This document shows, in pieces, positions 58,850 to 64,000 of a stretch of DNA of 64,000 nucleotides (within the stretch, counting starts at the first letter, position 1; each line of letters opens with the position of its first letter). The position numbers were made by a program, and so were the translations under genes. The stretch covers positions 95,738,728 to 95,802,727 of the forward strand of contig OX377204.1 of assembly GCA_947396885.1 (NCBI GenBank), read 5' to 3'. The notes below the pieces were generated by a model. That model searched no databases. It saw nothing but the letters and a program-made list of their open reading frames with translations, and was not told the origin of the DNA. Origin of the DNA: Heligmosomoides polygyrus polygyrus (taxonomy: Eukaryota > Nematoda > Chromadorea > Rhabditida > Heligmosomidae).

Positions 58850-59440
58850 TGCATCAGAAGAGAACCAAATGTGCCGGATGAGGGGTGTGATGCCAGATGG
58901 GGGTATTACAAAGTGGTTTGTTTGTCGTGTGACGAATTTTATATGGGCGAAACTGCAAGACCACTTTGAAAGAGAATAGAGGAATATCTCGGACCTCTGT
59001 GTAGCCCTCAGAGCTACCCAGACAATCCACCCTTGAAGCACCGTACCCTCAGGCACACACAGGACCCACAGCCGCAGTTACGGATGTCAATTCTTCACAA
59101 GAACTTGTCGCATATGGTGGAGAGAAAGATTAAAGAACCGCTGGAATTATAGCGATGGAGACCACCGATCAACAACAGGGAGGAGATGAAGATGGCTATG
59201 AACCTTATCGCTCTATAGGGCCAAGAGAGTGACCGCTGAGGAGTACTGCGACGCATTAGTGTCCCATTGTCCTATAAATAGCAAGTCACATCCATAGCCC
59301 TTCATTTTCGTCCTCATCCACCCCTTTGCGGATCGTTTTTAGTCGCTGTGTTATATAGAAAATGTAGTAATGTGTTATAGACCTAAAAAGGGCTTATCGT
59401 CCAAAACGTCGTCAATAAAATAAATAAATAAAAAATAAAA
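58850..59440 (+). mobile_element. GIY-YIG-bearing retroelement 3' end (Penelope-like, second family)
   Basis: The plus-strand frame reads YYKVVCLSCDEFYMGETARP, a GIY-YIG endonuclease signature with the Tyr..Tyr and GET elements. A stop, KRIEEYL and a C-terminal region follow, to about 59220. The 3' UTR ends in an A/T-rich AATAAATAAATA tail at 59416-59440. The endonuclease sequence differs clearly from the Penelope copies at 5-6 and 15 kb. The reverse transcriptase part is absent. Confidence 0.65.
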
Positions 59441-60136
59441 CGTCGGTGTTAGGGATTTCCGATTCTCGATGATGCTTTCTTGCTGCTCGTGACCTTGAAC
59501 CACTTAGCCACGTTATGGTTCCTGCTCCTCTGTGATCTTGAACGTGCTGAGGGTTTTTTCGTTGCTGACGAGATTATTAGTTTTATGTATAACCTTTCTT
59601 CTGTAGTGCGTGCGGTGACTTCTCTTCAGCTTTCTTTTCTTTTCTTGATATCCTTTTTTTGTCACTCATTCATGTGGGTCCCTAGGTTTCATCCTAGAGT
59701 AATACATCCTCCTTTATCTGAAATTACTTCACAATTTTTGCTTCGCGTGCCACAGGTGGTTTGCCCTAGTTGTCGGTCCCATGGGGCGGCCAGCGTACCC
59801 ATGTGCCGAAGTTCCGGCAACTACCACAAGGGCGTCATAGCTGGCTGACGCGGACAAACAACCTCGTTGGCACGCAGTGATGTCTGCCCATTTTCCTGAC
59901 TACCATAGCCCGTCTTAAAATTACATGCCACCAGGGACCTACGTGGGTGAGTCTCTAATGTAAAATATTTTCTATTTGGTTACTGAAGAGTCGTCACTGC
60001 CATTTTTTTACTATCGTTTTTTTTACTAACGCTTTCTTCTTCATTCTCTTTTTCTGCACATGGTTGTTTCTGCTTCTTTTTCCTTGGATTTAGTGCACGT
60101 CTCCTTGACGTATAGAATAAATAAATAAATAAACAT
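59441..60136 (+). mobile_element. Probable LINE 3' end with (AATA)n tail
   Basis: About 700 bases with no conserved domain end in ATAAATAAATAAATAAAC at 60118-60136, the same kind of tail as the LINE at 34545-34560. The coding remnant is not recognisable, so only the tail supports the call. Confidence 0.4.
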
Positions 60137-60285
60137 AGATATCGAGCTTCGTCAAGGAACAGTAAAATTGGACTACCAATTATGAAGCTCAGGGAACCAT
60201 TAATTTTGTCGAACTGTCGTAGTATTGCAGAACTCTTCGAACTTACTTTATAATCTTATGTGAGCAATCACGGGCTCTGCAAAGA

Positions 60286-60291
60286 TTTATT
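60286..60291 (-). promoter_or_regulatory. Polyadenylation signal of ASP gene C
   Basis: AATAAA on the minus strand about 100 bases downstream of the stop at 60388. Confidence 0.5.
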
Positions 60292-60387
60292 GCGTGAAGT
60301 GTTTCTAAAACAATTCACAAATAATGGTGTGAATCCTAACCATCATCTTATTAAGAAGTTTAATAAGCGCTTAGCTAGGATGCTCGC

Positions 60388-62041
60388 TCATGGAAGAGTG
60401 CAGAGACCTTGGCTAGCAGTGCAGGTTGCTCCACTAGGACAGCTCGCACAAGGCGTTCCAGGCACATAAATTTGTTGGTTCACAATATTGCCCCTAAAAA
60501 GCTCACCAATGTCATATTCAGATGAATATATACAAAATGGAGCCTATGTAGTAGGAGAGACACTCACATTGGTGTATAGTTGCAAACAGCAACATACTCA
60601 TTAGTGCACTGAACGATAGCACAGCCATGCTTTTGAGTCGTTGCCCAAGCCATCTAAATGCGAAACTCCACCTCATCCTGCTTTTTAGGGCATGTTAACC
60701 TACACCAACGCATCACAACAAGTACGGGGTGAAGTTTGTTTTTGCTGCAGGCTGCTGGGTGGTCCAAAAATGGCAAAAATTTGTCGCCTAGTAACTCACG
60801 GACGGAAGGTGCGATACGTATCTTCCCCATGCAACTAGTGCATTTTGCGCGAATTCACGTAAGCTTTTCAACTTCAACCCAAATGTGGGCCAGAATTTCT
60901 TTAGCACACGGGTTAAATCGGTGGTCTCCATTCCTCTCGAGCCGCTGCAAGTAGAAACGGCTTTACTAGTCGAAATTTTTTGAACCACACAGTGGTTTGC
61001 AACAAAGACGAACTTTACCACTGTACTCCCTGTTAGAGGGCCTACAAGGCTTCGTTGGAGAAAAGTTCACAGACATTGCTTGTAAGTGAACATCTGATTG
61101 GTACTGCTTGACGGCTGCCGCTATGTTTGCCGAAGTCACTATCACATTCTCTGAACATCTTTACCTTCCTTACAAGAGAGGTCAATGAACTTCCCGTGGA
61201 GATTTCCGAAATGGCCTATTGCGTATAATATGGGACTGTCTGAGAAGCACCGCAGTGGTTTTCAAATTGCCTGTTGGCATATGGATCGGTCAAAATTACA
61301 AAAGAACTGTTGCCTCTCGGTCGCACCGACGGCTTTTTGACGGCTTCGCCGTGGCAATAACTTCTCATCATTAATTGTAGCTGACACCTTTGTCATGGCT
61401 TCTTCACGAAGAACATCTTAACTACGTCGATTAGGCAAATTAGAAAAAAAGCGAAAAAATGGACGACATCCACAAAAACGCGTATTTGCCCAATATCGAT
61501 TGATGGCGATCGACAGTTCAAAACCGAACTTCAGATTCGTGTTCAGCGACCTCGATTGCCCCCAGGGTTAAAGTTTCGTGCTGCTTCAACGACATCCACA
61601 GAAAATCGATAATATCGATCGATATCGATTGGTCGACTCCAGATTCGTGTTCAGCGATCTCGAATACCCCCAGGGCTAAAGTTTCGTGCCACTTGAACGC
61701 TATCCTCAAAAATCGATAGTATCGATCGATATCGATTGGTCGACTCCAGATTCGTGTTCAGCGATCTCGATTACCCCCAGGGCTAATGTTTCGTGCCGCT
61801 TGAACGTCATCCTCAAAAAATTCGATAATATCGATCGATATCGATTGCCTCCAAAACCCCTCCCGTCGATGATCATCTAAATGGCCAGGCACGGTTGCCG
61901 AGGTGTTCGGCACGTCTACGGCTCGCCAGGCAGGGTTGCAGACGTGTTTGGCACGTACAGCTCGCCATGCATGGTTGCCGAGGTGTTCGGCCACTGTGCT
62001 GTGCCACTACGCAGTGCCCGCACTCCAGTTGTGATGGACGG

Positions 62042-62113
<72 letters not shown>

Positions 62114-62972
62114 GGTTAGGTTTCCAGAAAGAAGTTGCAGGGTACATTCACGCGAGCCATTCACTTCGGCGGCGGCAGCAAGTGGGTGGCGGAGTGGATA
62201 GCGATGCTGAATTGCGGTGGAGGGACCAAGGGTTCGAATCTGGAAGTGGGGCTTATGGATTGCTGTGCGTTTTTGTAAACGTAGAATGGTGGCACCTTTT
62301 GCAGTTAATGTACAGGCATTACAAGGTCATTCAAGGCGTCACTTTTGCCTTATCAGTCCGCACTGAAATGCTACGATTTTTTTCATTTTTTGTCCTATCC
62401 AGATGCCGACAGGAATTTTGAAAACCACTACGGTGCTTCCCAGACAGCGCCCTATAACGCACAATAGGTCGTTTTGAATATTTCCACGGGACGTTCATTG
62501 ACCTCTGTCAACACAGTGAGCAAAAGTCGAAGTCTAGTTCCTGCTCACTTGGACGAAGCTGGCGATAGGAGTGCCGACATGATGAGTCTTGAATGTCACT
62601 TTCATGCCAGGGCCATCGGTGGTTCTGACGACTCTCCACCATGATTTAACGATCTGATATTATGGTCTTTAGTCACTATTCAATCTAGTGTTTTTCGACT
62701 AACTTCTTTCGCTGCGTTCATCCAAGTGTTGGCGGTGCTGCTTGCCACTCGCCCAATGTTCCTCCCAGACTCTGTCGCCGACGCTGGACATGTTGCGGCA
62801 AGCTGTATTGCAGACGCTTCCAGGTTGCAGTTGTATCTCTGAAAATCTTTGGTCGCAGGCAACTAAGCCGTTTACTTTTAAAAAGTACTTGATTACCAAG
62901 TACAGCATGTTGCTTGCCGTTGGTAAATACCTGCCTGTGTTTTTCGTTACTTTTCCAAGCGCAAGCTGCGAT
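60388..62972 (-). CDS. Third ASP-like CAP gene, CAP domain 2 exons; 5' part not seen
   Basis: Five exons align one-to-one with exons 8-12 of genes A and B, with identical lengths: 62897-62972 (GKVTKNTGRYLPTASNMLYL), 62704-62838 (RYNCNLEASAIQLAATC), 62549-62653 (IVKSWWRVVRTTDGPG), 60568-60653 (MAWATTQKHGCAIVQC) and 60388-60493 (GNIVNQQIYVPGTPC to GLCTLP, stop TGA). Splice sites are canonical and phases agree throughout. The CAP-motif His is Ser (SFVQ+MAWA). Exon 7 and the first CAP domain are not visible up to 64000. In gene A the next exon lies 2.7 kb upstream, so the gene probably continues past the window, or it is a truncated copy. It is much more diverged from A and B than they are from each other. 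The 1.9-kb intron holds a minisatellite, an AC repeat and a tRNA-like element. Confidence 0.8.
61530..61850. repeat. Minisatellite in ASP gene C intron, about 108-bp units
   Basis: Three tandem units start at 61532, 61640 and 61747 with CAGATTCGTGTTCAGCGA, continue CCCCCAGGG.TAAAGTTTCGTG and end in palindromic ATCGATCGATATCGATTG sequence. The first half matches the core of the A and B intron minisatellites (CAGATTCGTGATCAGC..CCCCTAG..GAAGTTTGG), so the families are related. Confidence 0.75.
62044..62111. repeat. (AC)n microsatellite, about 34 units
   Basis: Uninterrupted dinucleotide repeat in the intron of ASP gene C. Open frames across it (poly Thr-His or Cys-Val) are artefacts. Confidence 0.98.
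62184..62252 (+). ncRNA. tRNA-like sequence (SINE head or tRNA pseudogene)
   Basis: GTGGCGGAGTGGATAGCGATG resembles an A box region, and GGGTTCGAATCTGGAA a B box and T arm, at tRNA-like spacing. Acceptor-stem pairing is weak and the anticodon arm is not convincing, so a working tRNA is unlikely. No tail or target-site duplication was found. Confidence 0.45.
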
Positions 62973-62989
62973 CTGAAATTGTGTTTTCC

Positions 62990-63555
62990 TTGAAAGAGTC
63001 GAAAGGCTAGAAGAATGTTGATAGGATTTGAATATGAAAATGCAAAATAAAAAATAAAAATGAAAATGCATGCAAGGTAACGCATGCATATTTGGTCAAA
63101 ATAGCTGTTATCAGAATAATAACTGTAATAAAAAGGGTTCCATCCTACCTGACGAAAACGTTAACTACTGTCCATATTGTAGAAATAAAGCAGAAGCAGC
63201 GTTTAATACGTTTGATGAAGCCTACAGCGGCTGCTGTAGCTGTTATGAACTGTTAGGTAGACGTTTAGATTCGATCAAAACATTGCGAATGGAGGGATTA
63301 AGACCTGCACCATCTGCCTTTCCGGGCAGGATGCTAGCCAATTACCAAGCATCGAAATGCCCATCTAACAGTTTAACGGCAGCTTTACCTTCACCTTTGA
63401 TCTTGACATACACGTCTCCATTTTGGTTAGCACGAGTTTTTCGCATATCTTACACTAACTTGACCAAATCGGAGCGAATCTGGATATATTAAAATTGCTC
63501 AAAACCAATCTACCGCAGTAGACGTTTATAAGCGGCTATTGGCCTTTGAACGAAT
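62990..63555. other. Non-coding stretch, nothing recognised
   Basis: The 140-codon frame at 63070-63492 is Asn/Cys-rich at its start and has no recognisable domain. I treat it as chance. It lies within or upstream of ASP gene C. Confidence 0.4.
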
Positions 63556-63725
63556 GATGGCAGACGTCGCTCTGGAAGCCGCTCTGCTGTAGAAGGCAAG
63601 AACTTGGGGGAAACCCTCAAAGCTAAGCCCAATTCAATCACTCGTGTACTAGCGGCGACACTTGTATGTTCTCAAAGCACTGTTGTGAGACAGTTGAAAA
63701 TCCTTCCTATCGAAATTTCGACTGT
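63556..63725 (+). pseudogene. Mariner transposase N-terminal fragment
   Basis: RRRSGSRSAVEG then LGETLKAKPNSITRVLAATL and CSQSTVVRQLK correspond to the linker and second helix-turn-helix of mariner transposases (RSGRPS..., REL...L..S.STV.RHL type). The catalytic domain is not present before the window ends. Confidence 0.6.
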
Positions 63726-64000
63726 ATTGAGTACCACTCTATTTGCGGGACTCGGACAAGGTACGTACTACGCGCAGAACTGGCTCCAAGGCAACTGAAA
63801 GCTGGAGTATACGGGAAGAAGGTATTTCTGTGTTGCTAGAAGGACTCAGAAAGATGCTTCGTCGGGAATTGCTGGATGCCGAAAGTAACTACGATGGTCG
63901 ACGCTAACCAGCTCCAAACCCTAGCAGACCTTGCGACCAAGATCTCGCAGGACCTGAACATGTGTAACCTATTGTATGATAACGTTTTCCCTGTCGCGAA
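63726..64000. other. Window end, nothing recognised
   Basis: No conserved feature was recognised in the last 275 bases. Confidence 0.4.

Noticed and set aside
61873..62201. Open frames encoding poly(Thr-His) or poly(Cys-Val)
   Set aside because: They are translations of the (AC)n microsatellite.
63070..63492. 140-codon plus-strand frame with Cys/Asn-rich start
   Set aside because: No family resemblance, no splice context and nothing similar elsewhere in the window.

Overview
The window looks like nuclear DNA of a parasitic strongylid nematode, most likely a hookworm (inference). It contains multi-exon genes for two-domain secreted CAP proteins of the Ancylostoma-secreted-protein (ASP) type, with short phase-conserved exons and TTTCAG acceptors. 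These sit in DNA crowded with decayed Penelope-like, RTE and CR1/Jockey-like retroelements, mariner/Tc1 remnants, foldback MITEs, tRNA-derived SINEs and minisatellites. Nothing looks bacterial. Exon coordinates were assigned by eye from splice consensus, reading frame and paralogue comparison.

Layout. 1-6.8 kb: small foldback elements, a SINE with perfect target-site duplications, and a Penelope-like element on the minus strand. 6.8-25.7 kb (unit A) and 34.6-52.9 kb (unit B) are two direct copies of one segment about 18.5 kb long. Each carries an RTE fragment at its left edge, one complete ASP gene on the minus strand (A 8451-20400, B 36544-47017), and shared Penelope and LINE debris upstream of the gene. 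Several insertions are present in only one copy, so the other copy shows the empty site. The 8.9 kb spacer between units (25.7-34.6 kb) holds a satellite-like array interrupted by a 200-base assembly gap and a nearly full-length but dead LINE. 52.9-60 kb: an internally deleted histone H2B copy, a mariner copy with an altered catalytic residue, and retroelement tails. 60.4-63.0 kb: the second-domain exons of a third ASP gene whose 5' part is not visible before the window ends.

The only intact-looking cellular genes are the ASP paralogues. They form a tandem family of secreted proteins expanded by segmental duplication. Everything else recognised is mobile DNA or its remains, apart from the broken histone copy.
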